Counted from the stretch's first letter, positions 18,901 through 27,956 are shown. The stretch: DNA of 64,000 nt from JAJFUI01 sp039698035 (GCA_039698035.1 JBDKSW010000014.1:62001-126000); one strand, 5' to 3'. Translations and numbers: made by a program. Notes: a model not told the origin generated them from the sequence alone.

Positions 18901-21900
18901 GCCGGCGTCCAATGTCAGCAAGAACTGGTCCGATCCGGCCGTCCCGCTGGTCGTGCCGTCGATCGTCCCGACCGTTTCGATTCCGTCGATGTAGTTCGTC
19001 GGCTGCGATTCGACGATCTTGTAGTCTCCGGCGGCCAGATTGTCGAAGCTGTAGGAGCCGTCGGAGCCGGTCACCGCACTGGCGACGAGCGACCAATTGC
19101 CCTCGTCGTCACTGAGATAGAGCTTGACGACCGCGCCCGGCAGTCCGGTATGCGTGCCGCCCGAGGAAGTGGTTCGCGAGCCATCATTGTTCACATCGAT
19201 GTAGACGTAGCCAGAGATGCTGCCGCCGCCGACCGTCAGCGAGGCCGTGTCGGTCGCCGAGCTGAAGGCCGTCGCGCCGCCGTTGGTCGTCGTGTCGGCC
19301 GTCTCGCCGGCCGTGCCGCTAGTCGCGTCCCATGCTCGATAGGTGATTGTCGCACTCTCCGCGGTCGAGTCGCCCGGCGTATACCGCAGGGTAGCGTCTG
19401 CCGACAACAACAGGGCCGCGCTCGCGGAAACCGAGGAGATCGTCGTGAAGGTCGTCCCGTCGAGCGAATAGGCCCACGTGCCGGAACCGGTGATGGCCGT
19501 GATGGCGATGCCACCGACCGTGTCATTTGCATCCACGTCGGTAACCGTGCTTCCACCGTCCACATTGATCAAATCGTCGGCCAGCGTGAAGGTGACCGCG
19601 GTCCCGAGCACGTCGCTGCCAAGCGAGGGCGTCGCCGCGGTCAGCACGGGCGCGTCGTTGACCGACAGCGTGGCCGTGTCGATGGCCGTGCTGAAGGCGG
19701 TCGTGCCGCCGTTGGTCGTCGTGTCGGCCGTGGAGCCCGCCGTGCCGCTCGTGGCGTCCCACGCGCGGTAGGTGATCGTCGCCGACTCGCTCGCATCTCC
19801 GCTGGGCGTGTAACGAAGGCTCGCCGTACTGGGCAACAGCAGGGCATCGCTCTCCGACACCGAAGAGATGGTCGTGAAGGTCGTGCCGTCGAGCGAGTAT
19901 TCCCACGTGCCCGAGCCGCTGATGGCCGTCAGGGCGATGCCCCCCAACGTCGCATCGGTATCGACATCGGTGATGATCGTCGAGCTCGATCCATTGTTCA
20001 GGAAGGTGTCGATCAAGGTAATGGTGGTCGCTTCCGTCGACACGACTGTGCCTAACGAGGGGGTGGCCGAGGTCAGCACGGGCGCGTCGTTCGTGTCGGT
20101 GACCGTAAGCGTCGCGGTATCGGTGGACGAACTGAAGGCCGTGGCGTCGCCGTTGGTCGTCGTATCGGCCGTCGCGCCGGCCGTGCCGCTCGTGGCATCC
20201 CAAGCCCGATAGGTGATCGTGACGGTCTCACCGTTCTCGGCGTCGGGCGTGTAGCGAAGAATGGTATCGGCCGGCAGCAGCAGGGCGGCGATTTCCGAGA
20301 CCGTTCCGATGTCGGTATAGGTCGCGCCGTCGTCGAGCGAGTAGGCCCAGGTCCCGTTGCCGGTAACGGCCGTCAGGGCGATTCCACCGACCGTGTCGTT
20401 CGAGTCCGCGTCGGTGATCGTGGTCGTCGAGTCGCCGAAGTTGATCAGCTCGGTGAGACTGATCGTCACGGACGAATCCTCGTCGGTCGATCCCATCGAG
20501 GGCGCGGCCGCCGTCAGGACCGGCGCATTGTTGACCGTCAGCGAGGCCGTGTCCGTCGCCAGACTGAAGGCCGTCGTACCGCCGTTGGTCGTCGTGTCGG
20601 CCGTCGCGCCGGCCGTGCCGCTCGTGGCGTCCCAGGCCAAGTAGGTAACGGTCGCCGTGTCGCTGGCGTCTTCGGCCGCCGTGTAGCGAAGCTCGGCCGT
20701 CGCCGACAACAGCAGGGCCGCGCTTTCGGAAACCGTCGTGATCGTGACGAACGTGGAACCGTCAAGCGAGTATTCCCAAACGCCGCTCCCGCCGAGGTTC
20801 GTGATGGCGATGCCGCCGACGGTCGCGTCATCATCCACGTCCGTGACGGTCGTCGTGCCAGAGCCGTTGTTGACGAGTGTCGCGACGCTGATCGTTGTCG
20901 TCGTGCCGGGGTTGGTGTCGCCAAGGCTAGGTGCGGCAGCCGTCAGCACGGGCGCATCGTTCAGGCCGGTCACGGTCAGCGTGGCGGTATCCGAGGCCGA
21001 ACTGACCGGGGAATTCGTGTCGCTGGCCGCGTCGCTCGTCAGGTCAAAGACGCTGCCGACCGTCCCGCTCGTGGCGTCCCATGCCCGATAACTGATGCTG
21101 GCCGTCTCGCCGTTTTCGCCGTCCGGCGTGTAACGAAGGACGGTATCCTTGTCCAAGAGCAACGCGGACGACGAGCTGACGGAGGTGATCGTTGTGTAGG
21201 TCGCGCCGCCGTCGAGCGAGTACTCCCACGTGCCGCCGCCGGCGATTTCATAGACGGCGATCCCGCCAAGTACGGCGTCTTCATTTTCGTCAGTGATGAC
21301 CGTCGTGCCGGTTCCATTGTTGATGAACGTGGCGACCGCGATCGTATAGGCCGTGTCCTCGTCCGTCGTTCCCAACGACGGGCTGGCGGCCTCCAAAACC
21401 GGCGCCGTGTTGTTCACCAAAACGCTGATCGTGTACGTGCTCTGGGCGTAGTTGCCCGCGGTGTCCGTTACTCGAACGGTGACCGTCGTGGCGTCGGCCT
21501 GTGACGTCGTGGGCGTCCAGGTGATCGCGCCGGTGGACGAGTCGATCGTCATGCCCGACGGCGACGCATCCAGCGAATAGACAGCCGTCGAGTCGTCGCA
21601 CGTCGCTTGACAGGTGTAGGTGGTCCCGGCAATCGCAACCGTAACCGGTGTGAACGTGAATGTCGGCGCTGTGGCGTCGACGGTCAGCTCCACGGACGCA
21701 GAGGTCAGGCTCGAGATGTCCGATGTCTGACTGACGTCCGTATAGCCGGTGCCATTGTACTCGGACACAGTGACCGTCTCGTCCAAGGCGACTTGAATGG
21801 CTGTGATGGTGTGCGTGCCGTCGGTCAACGTCGTCGAGCCATCGGTGGTGACCGTGACGCTGGTCCCGGTGGCCGTGGCGCTGCCAATGACGTTGCCGTC

Positions 21901-22998
21901 CGCCAGAATTCGCACCTCGTTGCCAGACGTGACGCCGGTGACCAAGAACTGGAGCACGCTGTCGCTGCTCGAGTTATTGAGCGTGGTCGTGTCGGTGGCG
22001 TCGCCGGTCGATGACACATAGGCCACGCTGGTCGGCGCCGTGGGCGTTGACGAGTCGAACGGGTTGTCGGGGCTCGTCGACGCATCGGCTTCCACGGTGA
22101 CCGTAAACGTCTGAGTCGTGGGCGTGTCGGTCCCATTGCTGGCCGTCACGGTCACGGTAAACGTTCCCGTGACGCCGTCCGCCGCCCGTAGCTCCAACAC
22201 GCCATTTTCTGTATCGATGTAAATCTCGGCCGACACGATGGTCACGGGATCTTCGAGATACCCGATGCTCGAGTCCGAGGCCTGATTCTCCATCTGGGAG
22301 ATGGTTTCGACCACGTCGTAGCCCGTGGTCTGGAAGCCGAAGATCGTATAGTTGTAGTCAAGCTGACGGGTGGCCTCTTCGGTGATGAAGAACTCGGTCG
22401 AACTGGTGCCCACGCTCGACGAGCGGGCCATCGCCAAAATGCCGGCTGAAGTGAACTGAAGCTCGGAGCTGAACTCCTCGTCGAATGAATCCTGAACGTC
22501 CTTGATGGCGCCCGTTGGCGGATTATTGCCTCCCTGAATGACGAACGGGTTGCCGTCGTCGTCCATGCCGTTGCGATAGATTTCCAGTCCGTCGTAATAG
22601 CCGGTTTCGACCAGCGCCTCGATTGCCGCCGTCGTGGCGGGCGACAACTCGTCGAACAGCAGGAACGTCATCGTCTCGCTGGTGCCGTTGATGTCCACGG
22701 TCAGCCGCAAGCTCTTATTGGTCTGCGACATGATCGTCGAGGACAGCGAACTGGAATTCGACGTGCTGACCGAGTAGGTCACCGTCTCGTCCGAATCGCT
22801 GTTCAACGCCACGAACAGGGTGGTCCCCGCGCTCATCGTCACGTCGGAAAGCGACGAGAAGCTGACGGCCGTCAACAGACAGCGGTTCTCGAGCGGCTCA
22901 AAGGCGATGTGTCGCAGCCGCTGCGGTTGCCGATCCTTGCGGCCGCTGCTAAAGCGTCGCGAGAGCCAATCCCAATTCAAGGCATGAAACTTCTTCAT
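15934..22998 (-). CDS. Giant secreted multidomain protein with cyclophilin domain and Ig/cadherin-like repeats
   Basis: This 2354-residue surface protein is read from MKKFHALNWDWL (SD AAGGGAAG just upstream). Order: basic leader with FEPLENRCLL (33-42), an N-terminal motif common in large planctomycete exported proteins; a cyclophilin-type peptidyl-prolyl isomerase domain (about 105-255) keeping Arg142, Gln155 (VIQGG) and Phe203 (EFFIT) but with Tyr where the active-site His is expected; Ig/putative-Ig domains; five repeats of about 145 residues, each with WEYSLDG or WAYSLD and YRAWDATSGT; a Cna-B/SdrD-like domain (YVYIDVNNDGSRT); and eight repeats of about 100 residues (YSI.ADQS...LTYSVTLTD). 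The end is abrupt, with no visible anchor, dockerin or PEP-CTERM. It is probably an adhesin or cell-surface scaffold; this is inference. Confidence 0.88.
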   Translation of the reverse strand: MKKFHALNWDWLSRRFSSGRKDRQPQRLRHIAFEPLENRCLLTAVSFSSLSDVTMSAGTTLFVALNSDSDETVTYSVSTSNSSSLSSTIMSQTNKSLRLTVDINGTSETMTFLLFDELSPATTAAIEALVETGYYDGLEIYRNGMDDDGNPFVIQGGNNPPTGAIKDVQDSFDEEFSSELQFTSAGILAMARSSSVGTSSTEFFITEEATRQLDYNYTIFGFQTTGYDVVETISQMENQASDSSIGYLEDPVTIVSAEIYIDTENGVLELRAADGVTGTFTVTVTASNGTDTPTTQTFTVTVEADASTSPDNPFDSSTPTAPTSVAYVSSTGDATDTTTLNNSSSDSVLQFLVTGVTSGNEVRILADGNVIGSATATGTSVTVTTDGSTTLTDGTHTITAIQVALDETVTVSEYNGTGYTDVSQTSDISSLTSASVELTVDATAPTFTFTPVTVAIAGTTYTCQATCDDSTAVYSLDASPSGMTIDSSTGAITWTPTTSQADATTVTVRVTDTAGNYAQSTYTISVLVNNTAPVLEAASPSLGTTDEDTAYTIAVATFINNGTGTTVITDENEDAVLGGIAVYEIAGGGTWEYSLDGGATYTTITSVSSSSALLLDKDTVLRYTPDGENGETASISYRAWDATSGTVGSVFDLTSDAASDTNSPVSSASDTATLTVTGLNDAPVLTAAAPSLGDTNPGTTTTISVATLVNNGSGTTTVTDVDDDATVGGIAITNLGGSGVWEYSLDGSTFVTITTVSESAALLLSATAELRYTAAEDASDTATVTYLAWDATSGTAGATADTTTNGGTTAFSLATDTASLTVNNAPVLTAAAPSMGSTDEDSSVTISLTELINFGDSTTTITDADSNDTVGGIALTAVTGNGTWAYSLDDGATYTDIGTVSEIAALLLPADTILRYTPDAENGETVTITYRAWDATSGTAGATADTTTNGDATAFSSSTDTATLTVTDTNDAPVLTSATPSLGTVVSTEATTITLIDTFLNNGSSSTIITDVDTDATLGGIALTAISGSGTWEYSLDGTTFTTISSVSESDALLLPSTASLRYTPSGDASESATITYRAWDATSGTAGSTADTTTNGGTTAFSTAIDTATLSVNDAPVLTAATPSLGSDVLGTAVTFTLADDLINVDGGSTVTDVDANDTVGGIAITAITGSGTWAYSLDGTTFTTISSVSASAALLLSADATLRYTPGDSTAESATITYRAWDATSGTAGETADTTTNGGATAFSSATDTASLTVGGGSISGYVYIDVNNDGSRTTSSGGTHTGLPGAVVKLYLSDDEGNWSLVASAVTGSDGSYSFDNLAAGDYKIVESQPTNYIDGIETVGTIDGTTSGTAGSDQFLLTLDAGESASEFNFGERGLTGSAISLRYLIYGRRSTSTIITEADAVPAVYLTGSVTTYSTTYTTGGSAASIAASDAAISDADSTMLVSMTVTITNLSDGASETLSVDVSDTDVASSYSNGVLTLTGAATLAVYEDLLAGITYSNTAVSPTAGARTIDIVVNDGVRDSATAVATVTVSVGDSTYSITADQSVLNASTATSASFTFANAVVGDTYEYTITSSGGDDSVTGSGTITSATQQITGIDVSSLADGTLTYSVTLTDTDDNTGGAVTATALLDQTAPTGYAIAVDDSDIDEDNETAVSFTFADAEVDATYTYTITSDGGTDSVTGTGTVASETNQITGIDVSSLADGTLTFSFTLTDTAGNSGAAVTATATLDRAAPSGYSITVDQSEIGASDADSTSFTFTGAEVNATYYYVVTTSGGDESVTGSGVILSASQQVTGIDVSSLSDGTLTYAVTLTDGLGNEGSTVTATATLDTEPPSGYSITAGTNEVDTSNAIVTGFTFSDAEVDATYTYTITSSGGGSVTGTGIVTSASQKVAGIDISSLVDGTLTYSVTLTDSVGNEGAAVTTTATLDRVVPSGYSITADQSEIDSSGATAVSFTFANAEVAATYTYTITSSGGVGSVTGSGTITSADQQVTGIDVSALADGTLTYSVTLTDSAGNEGVPAEATATLETGAPDGYTIEADQSVLGVSDATAASFTLDGAEIGATYVYTIVSSGGTDSVTGSGTITSADQQVTGIDVSALADGMLTYSVTLTDSVGNEGAAAMTTAALDRIAPAGYSIEADQSEIDSSGATAVSFTFANAEVAATYTYTITSSGGVGSVTGSGTITSADQQVTGIDVSALADGMLTYSVTLTDSVGNEGVAATTTAALDRIAPAGYSIEADQSEIDSSAATAVSFTFANAEVGATYTYTIVSSGGDGSVTGSGTITSADQQVTGIDVSALADGTLTYSVTLTDLAGNEGAAAEATATLEQALIVLDTVLRDTDSWLLT
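15990..18372. repeat. Eight tandem ~300-bp coding repeats
   Basis: The 3' part of the giant gene consists of eight repeats with a period of exactly 300 bp over much of the array. The block 'cagggccgaaacgtcgatgc' recurs at 16081, 16381, 16681 and 16981, with a diverged copy at 17281; the three copies closest to the 5' end of the gene are 297-300 bp. Copies near the 3' end of the gene are almost identical in DNA, while those towards the middle have diverged, which suggests recent homogenisation or expansion at the 3' end. Confidence 0.9.
19230..21410. repeat. Five tandem ~435-450-bp coding repeats
   Basis: Five copies encode about 145-residue domains beginning APVL(T/E)AA(T/S)PS(L/M)G and containing TVTD, SLDG, LRYTP and YRAWDATSGTAG. 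They are more diverged in DNA than the 300-bp array and are separated from it by the Cna-B-like domain. Confidence 0.8.
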
Positions 22999-23397
22999 GG
23001 TCAACTTCCCTTGGAACTTGTTAACAGCAGCTTGGGTGGCAACGTCAAGACGACGGCGGGGCGGCGCCCCCAATGGAAACGGAGCGCCCCGTCGGCACGA
23101 CCGTGCCACGGCCCCGCCAGGGGGTCTTGCCTTGGATGCAACGTTGCGGCGACACGAGGACAAGCCGAGTGCAACTGCCGCGCCAGGCGAAGCAATAGCG
23201 ACCCCGAACCCGGACGTTTCCACGCCCGCGACCGGAACAACCACAAAATGGCCACTCGATGTACCATGCCCTTCCCCCCTATGCTATTCCCAAACGAAAC
23301 CGCAGTCCACAAAATTGCGGAATTCCTAGTTCTGACGGGGGTGACCGCAACAAACGTCTTTCCGCGCTGTTGCGTTGCCGCTCCACAACGGTCTGCT
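22999..23397. other. Intergenic leader of the giant gene
   Basis: This 399-bp stretch separates the methyltransferase gene from the giant surface protein gene (both minus strand). It must hold the promoter of the latter. I see no convincing -35/-10 pair and no credible small gene; it contains a few A/T-rich patches around 23270-23330. Confidence 0.4.
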
Positions 23398-25878
23398 TCA
23401 TTTTTGCCACAATTCTTGGGCCAAATGGTCGATTTTGCCCTGGATGCTTGCGACGGCCCGATCGTCCGCCTTCTGCGCCGCGGCCCGCCCATTGACCGGC
23501 GACACCAAGCGTCTGGCCGCATGCGCTTGGCGACTCAGTGCGGCCAGTTCCCGGTGACGCGCGTCCTCAAGCCGGTAATGACGCAACGGCAGAAAGCCGA
23601 GCATGCCAGGCGTGCCAAAGCTCTTCCCGCCCGAAACGCTGTGCGCAACCACCCGCCGATTCATCACGTCGCTGTTCAGAAGCGCGCATAAGTAATGCGC
23701 CTCGTCCACCGAACCGCAAGCCACCAGGACGCACGTCTCTTGCGGAACGACGGGCCGGCAGGTCGCCAGCAGACCGACGGCCCCGTCGCCCGTTGGCGCC
23801 AAGGAAGACGGAAGTCGCTGCGATTCAACGACCGCCGCGTTCAGGCGACGATCCATCCGCCGCCAGACGACCTTGACCGGCGCGGTCGTATAGGGGCCGA
23901 CGTTGTACATCGAGTAAAAAGGGCCCGCCTGCTGGTAGCGACGATAGGCCGCGCGGGCAGAGAGCAGCTCTCGAAATCGCTGCAAGTAAGCCAGCGTCCG
24001 GGGCCATCGCGCCCGCATCGTGGTCTCGTCCACTCCCGAGCGCGTCGCCGGGTCTTGTGCCAGCAGGATGCAGCCGTTCGGCGTCGCTCGGTATCGCTCG
24101 ATTCCGCCCCATCGCAACAGCGGATAGAGCAGGTCCGGCTCAATCGGTTGCTCGACAATTTCAACCTGGCGATTGCCCCGCGCGGCCACGTTCCGCACCA
24201 ACAGTCCTTCAGGCGTCTCGCCTACAACTTCGACCCAATAGACGCCATTGGCCCCGCCGCTGTTGGCGCCAAGATGCGCCGTGTAGTCGGCCGACGACCG
24301 GCCATCCGAGGACATTTCACCCGGCTCTCCTGCATGGTCATCGCAAACGAGCCACGGCGAGGTCGGACGCTTGGGATCGATCGGCCTCGCAAGACAGGCT
24401 TTTTGCGAGAACGTGTTTTGACCGTCCCCGCTTTCTCGCCCGACTGCACTCTGGGTCCATCGGAAGTACGGCACCGGGTAGCGGGTGGCCTCGCCTTTTT
24501 CGAGCACAATCGTGCTGGTCCAGTTCGTCGCGTTGCCAAAAGGCCGCAACGACGTAAGATCATCCACCCGCAGCACGCGCAGCGGCGGGCCGCCGTCTCC
24601 GAGCTGAAAACGACGAAAGCCATCGCCGGCCCCGAGCGTCTGAAACAACGTCTGGGTGACGACCATGCCGAGCCGCCCGCCCGATTTCAGGTACCGGTCG
24701 GCCGTCGCGTAGAGCATTAGCGTCGAGAGATCTTTTTTGCCGCCGCCGTGTCGGGCCTGATTGCCGGAAAGCGAGAATAGGCCATACCGCTCCCAGAGCG
24801 GCTTTGTCGCCCGACGATCGGCCTTCGAAAGATTGTCCCACGCAATCCACGGCGGGTTGCCAACGATGCCATCGAACGGTGGCTGGGCGTCCGGGTATTC
24901 CCCCCGGTCCTGAATCGAGTCGTGCAGATACACGGGGATCTCGAACGGCTCGTCCCTTGGCAACCGCTCACCGAGCGTCAGCAGGCAGTTCGCCTTGGCA
25001 GTCATCACGGCCAGCGGGTTCAGATCAAAGCCGACCGGAAGAGCCAGCCGCCGTGCGTCGATCGTTGGTTTTCCGTCCCGCCGTTCCGCTTCGAGCAAGC
25101 GGCGAATCGCCATCACCAGAAACGTGCCCGATCCGCAGGCCGGGTCCAACAGCCGGCGGCCCAGGCAGCCCAATTGGTCAAGCAAATGCTCGGCGAGCCA
25201 GTCGGGCGTATAGTACTCGCCCAGCTGACGCCGCAGCGGCCGAGGAAACAGGTCTTGATAGAGCGGCTTGAACAGGTCGCAGTCCCCGTCCGCGCCACCG
25301 TCGGGCCGCCCGCCGTATCGAGCGATGGCCGCAGCCAACTTGTCAACAAAGCACCTCAGCAAGGGCGATTGCGAGGCGGTCCACCACAAAAATGGATCCC
25401 GGGGCGAGCCGCGGACGGATTCCCATGCCGCCGTTGGTCTTTGTTCCGGCGACAGCACGGCTGTTCCAGCCGAGTTCGCTGGCCGATGGGTCGCGGCAAG
25501 GCCCCTTGGCGATGCAAGACGCCATGGCGCCTGCGCCGGAAAAAAGTGCTCGGTCAACCGCCCAACGAGCATGGCGTAATAAGTCTGAAGCGACAGAAGC
25601 AACCGTTCGGCGGCGTCGCTGGTTTCGGCCGAGACTCCGAACTTCGCGGCCCGTTGGGCCAGCAGCGCAGGCAACTTGGCGAGGGCCGTCGCCGCCCAGC
25701 CCATGGCGTCGGCCTTCCATCGGTCCAAGGCCGAGCCGTCGTCCCGGCCCAAACCGTCGAGCAGCGCAACGACTCCCTCGCGGGCCAAATGCGTTCGGGC
25801 GCCAAACTCGCCGAGGAGATTTTTCGAGGTCAACGGCCTTCCGGCGTCCGTTGCCGGATGTTCACGGTTGCGTTCCAT
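23398..25878 (-). CDS. N6-adenine DNA methyltransferase, orphan (Eco57I/TaqI-like)
   Basis: The enzyme should transfer a methyl group from SAM to adenine N6. It has 826 residues from MERNREHPATDA. Motif X-like RRQLGEYYTPDWLAE is followed by motif I DPACGSGTFL (245-254) and motif IV NPPW (341-344). The last ~450 residues resemble a TaqI/Eco57I-type target-recognition region. The first ~210 residues have no recognised motif and no clear PD-(D/E)xK site, so a fused nuclease is not supported. No restriction, helicase or phage-defence partner lies on either side. An ATG-less extension to 25986 is open but improbable. Confidence 0.85.
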   Translation of the reverse strand: MERNREHPATDAGRPLTSKNLLGEFGARTHLAREGVVALLDGLGRDDGSALDRWKADAMGWAATALAKLPALLAQRAAKFGVSAETSDAAERLLLSLQTYYAMLVGRLTEHFFPAQAPWRLASPRGLAATHRPANSAGTAVLSPEQRPTAAWESVRGSPRDPFLWWTASQSPLLRCFVDKLAAAIARYGGRPDGGADGDCDLFKPLYQDLFPRPLRRQLGEYYTPDWLAEHLLDQLGCLGRRLLDPACGSGTFLVMAIRRLLEAERRDGKPTIDARRLALPVGFDLNPLAVMTAKANCLLTLGERLPRDEPFEIPVYLHDSIQDRGEYPDAQPPFDGIVGNPPWIAWDNLSKADRRATKPLWERYGLFSLSGNQARHGGGKKDLSTLMLYATADRYLKSGGRLGMVVTQTLFQTLGAGDGFRRFQLGDGGPPLRVLRVDDLTSLRPFGNATNWTSTIVLEKGEATRYPVPYFRWTQSAVGRESGDGQNTFSQKACLARPIDPKRPTSPWLVCDDHAGEPGEMSSDGRSSADYTAHLGANSGGANGVYWVEVVGETPEGLLVRNVAARGNRQVEIVEQPIEPDLLYPLLRWGGIERYRATPNGCILLAQDPATRSGVDETTMRARWPRTLAYLQRFRELLSARAAYRRYQQAGPFYSMYNVGPYTTAPVKVVWRRMDRRLNAAVVESQRLPSSLAPTGDGAVGLLATCRPVVPQETCVLVACGSVDEAHYLCALLNSDVMNRRVVAHSVSGGKSFGTPGMLGFLPLRHYRLEDARHRELAALSRQAHAARRLVSPVNGRAAAQKADDRAVASIQGKIDHLAQELWQK

Positions 25879-26534
25879 GACGCCATTGTCGCTGTGGGCG
25901 GTCGCGCCCGCAACGCCCCCAAGAAAGAGAGCGAACCGCGCTCCGACGTCGTGCCGAAGCGCGGCCGCTACCGGGGGAGCAAGCACTCGCGTCCGCGTTG
26001 GGCAGCGACCGCGTCACAGACCACGAGGTCGCCGACGGACGCGAACACCTGTCAGTCACCAACTGACGGTGTACCCTCGATGAATCGTGCGGAAGAGCCG
26101 ACTTTCCCGGCCCATGAACTATTGTTCCCGTAAATGCTATTTTGTCAAGAGCGGCTGCTACAATTCTTTGCTTTCGACGTTCTGCCCACTTCCGTCGCGG
26201 AGTGGGACGACGAGGACGTCGCCTATCAAGTGCGGCCACGTCGCACGCCGATGTAAGAAGTGGCGTGTCTTGATTGCGATGGCCAGCCGCCTTAGAATTT
26301 CGTTGGACACAGTCTCCGTACAGGTTCCAACCGATGCACAGCGTTGATTTCCAAAAGCCGTCGTGTCTGTGCACGTGTCGCTGTCCGGTCTGAACGACCG
26401 GACAGCAAGACGCATCTCTCCACACTTTCCCGCGTACCGCCCGTTTTTCGTGGGCCTTCTGATTGGCACAGGCGTGGAGCCGCACGGCAATCGGAGATCT
26501 GGCGACTCCGGAAATCAACATTGAGGGTTTTCAC
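25879..26534. other. 656-bp intergenic region, divergent methyltransferase and cysE
   Basis: No convincing gene is seen. A TACAAT box occurs at 26159-26164 without a well-spaced -35 (TTGTCA is only 11 bases away). The most distinct structure is a perfect hairpin at 26380-26406: GCTGTCCGGTC, loop TGAAC, GACCGGACAGC. It lies about 130 bases before the cysE ATG, so it would be in the cysE leader if transcription starts near 26170. Confidence 0.5.
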
Positions 26535-27485
26535 ATGGCCACCGATATTCGTCTCAAGGAAAGTCTTCCGGTGCTGACGGAGCGAATCGTCGACACGTAC
26601 GCCGAAACGGGCCACATCAGCCATCTTGGCTACTGCCCACTGCCCAATTACGAGACGATCATCGCCATCACCGAGGATCTCAAGGAAATCCTGTATCCCG
26701 GCTATCGCCGCCGTGACGGGCTGCACCTGGGCAACGTCACCTACCATGTCGGCGACCTGGTCGATCGCCTTCACGACACGCTGACCACGCAAATCAGCCG
26801 CGCGCTGCGCCACGAGGCCAGCAAGGGGGCGTGTGATCCGAGCCAAACCGCCGATCTCGAATCGATGGGCCAGGCCAAGGCGGTCGCGTTTCTCGAAACG
26901 CTGCCCGACTTGCGCAAGGAGCTGTCCTTCGACGTGCAGGCCGCCTACGACGGCGACCCGGCGTGCAAATCGCTGGACGAGGTGATCTTTTGCTATCCGG
27001 GCCTCGAGGCGATCACCGTCTATCGGCTCGCCCATATCTTGCACACGCTCGGCGTGCCGCTGATCCCGCGGATGATGACCGAGTGGGCACACAGTCGGAC
27101 CGGCATCGACATCCATCCGGGCGCCGAAATTGGCCGCTGTTTCTTTATCGACCACGGCACGGGCGTCGTCATCGGCGAAACGACCCAGATCGGCGAGTGG
27201 GTCAAGCTCTATCAGGGCGTGACGCTCGGCGCCCTGAGCTTCGCCGCCGACGCCGAGGGAAAGCTGATCCGAGGCAAGAAACGCCATCCGACCATCGAGG
27301 ACCACGTGGTGATTTACGCGAACGCCACCGTGCTTGGCGGCGAAACGGTCATCGGCCACGGTTCGGTGATCGGATCGAACGTATGGTTGACGCGGTCGGT
27401 GGCCCCCGGCACGACCGTGACCATGGAGAGCCCCCGCCTGAATCTTCGCGGCGAGACGCCAAAGAAACCGGCGACGGCCGGCTGA
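26535..27485 (+). CDS. cysE: Serine O-acetyltransferase (long, EpsC-like)
   Basis: It makes O-acetylserine from serine and acetyl-CoA, the first step of cysteine synthesis. The C-terminal left-handed beta-helix contains GIDIHPGAEIGRCFFIDHG and GVVIGETTQIG, with the catalytic His in DHGTGVVIGE. The N-terminal ~180 residues form the helical part; at 316 residues it is the longer bacterial class. ATG 26535 (MATDIRLKESL) is chosen; the frame is open upstream but without protein-like content. It stands alone and converges on the RsbW-like gene, separated by a hairpin. Confidence 0.9.
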   Translation: MATDIRLKESLPVLTERIVDTYAETGHISHLGYCPLPNYETIIAITEDLKEILYPGYRRRDGLHLGNVTYHVGDLVDRLHDTLTTQISRALRHEASKGACDPSQTADLESMGQAKAVAFLETLPDLRKELSFDVQAAYDGDPACKSLDEVIFCYPGLEAITVYRLAHILHTLGVPLIPRMMTEWAHSRTGIDIHPGAEIGRCFFIDHGTGVVIGETTQIGEWVKLYQGVTLGALSFAADAEGKLIRGKKRHPTIEDHVVIYANATVLGGETVIGHGSVIGSNVWLTRSVAPGTTVTMESPRLNLRGETPKKPATAG

Positions 27486-27503
27486 ACGGGGCGACTTGGC
27501 AAG

Positions 27504-27526
27504 CCGCCGAGCGGCGATCTCGGCGG
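27504..27526. terminator. Hairpin between convergent cysE and RsbW-like genes
   Basis: CCGCCGAG, a seven-base loop and CTCGGCGG form an 8-bp stem in the 42 bases between the two convergent stop codons. There is no U-run, but the location fits a bidirectional terminator. Confidence 0.55.
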
Positions 27527-27527
27527 A

Positions 27528-27956
27528 TCAGACCGACCGCTCTTTTTCGAGCACGACGTGGCTGCCGCCGTCTTGAAACTCGACGTGGGACATGAACGCT
27601 CGCATCAGCAGCACGCCGCGACCGCCGGGACGGCCGAGCCGATCGGGTGCGGTCGGGTCGGGCACGCGGTCGGGGTCGAAGCCAGGGCCCTCGTCGACAA
27701 TTTCCACCCGGACCCTGGTCGGGCACACACGGGCGGAAAACTGAACGTGCTTGGCCGAGTCGTCGGCGTTGCCATGATGGATGGCGTTGACCAACGCCTC
27801 GTCGACCGCCAGATGGACGCCAAAGATCTCGCGACGGCTCCAGTGCATCGTCTCAAGCTGCCCAAGCAGATCGTCCAAGAGCCGCCGCCCGACCGCGGTG
27901 TCGTTAGCAATCACCCGGTCGCACTGCCAAGTCCAGGTCTGATTGGGCGGGGACAT
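27528..27956 (-). CDS. RsbW/SpoIIAB-like anti-sigma serine kinase
   Basis: This is a 142-residue GHKL ATPase of the anti-sigma-factor kinase class. The N-box is VDEALVNAIHHGN, the G1 box is VDEGPGFDP and G2 is GGRGVLLMR. It should bind either a partner sigma factor or a STAS protein and phosphorylate the latter on Ser. The STAS gene lies 207 bases upstream on the same strand, so they likely form a partner-switching pair. No sigma factor or PP2C phosphatase gene is nearby. Confidence 0.85.
   Translation of the reverse strand: MSPPNQTWTWQCDRVIANDTAVGRRLLDDLLGQLETMHWSRREIFGVHLAVDEALVNAIHHGNADDSAKHVQFSARVCPTRVRVEIVDEGPGFDPDRVPDPTAPDRLGRPGGRGVLLMRAFMSHVEFQDGGSHVVLEKERSV

Noticed and set aside
23398..25878. 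BREX or DISARM defence locus around the methyltransferase
   Set aside because: No pglZ, brx, drm, helicase or phospholipase D genes lie on either side.
26087..26347. 86-codon plus-strand ORF before cysE
   Set aside because: Cys/Arg/Ser-rich translation with no domain, no ribosome site; probably leader DNA of cysE.
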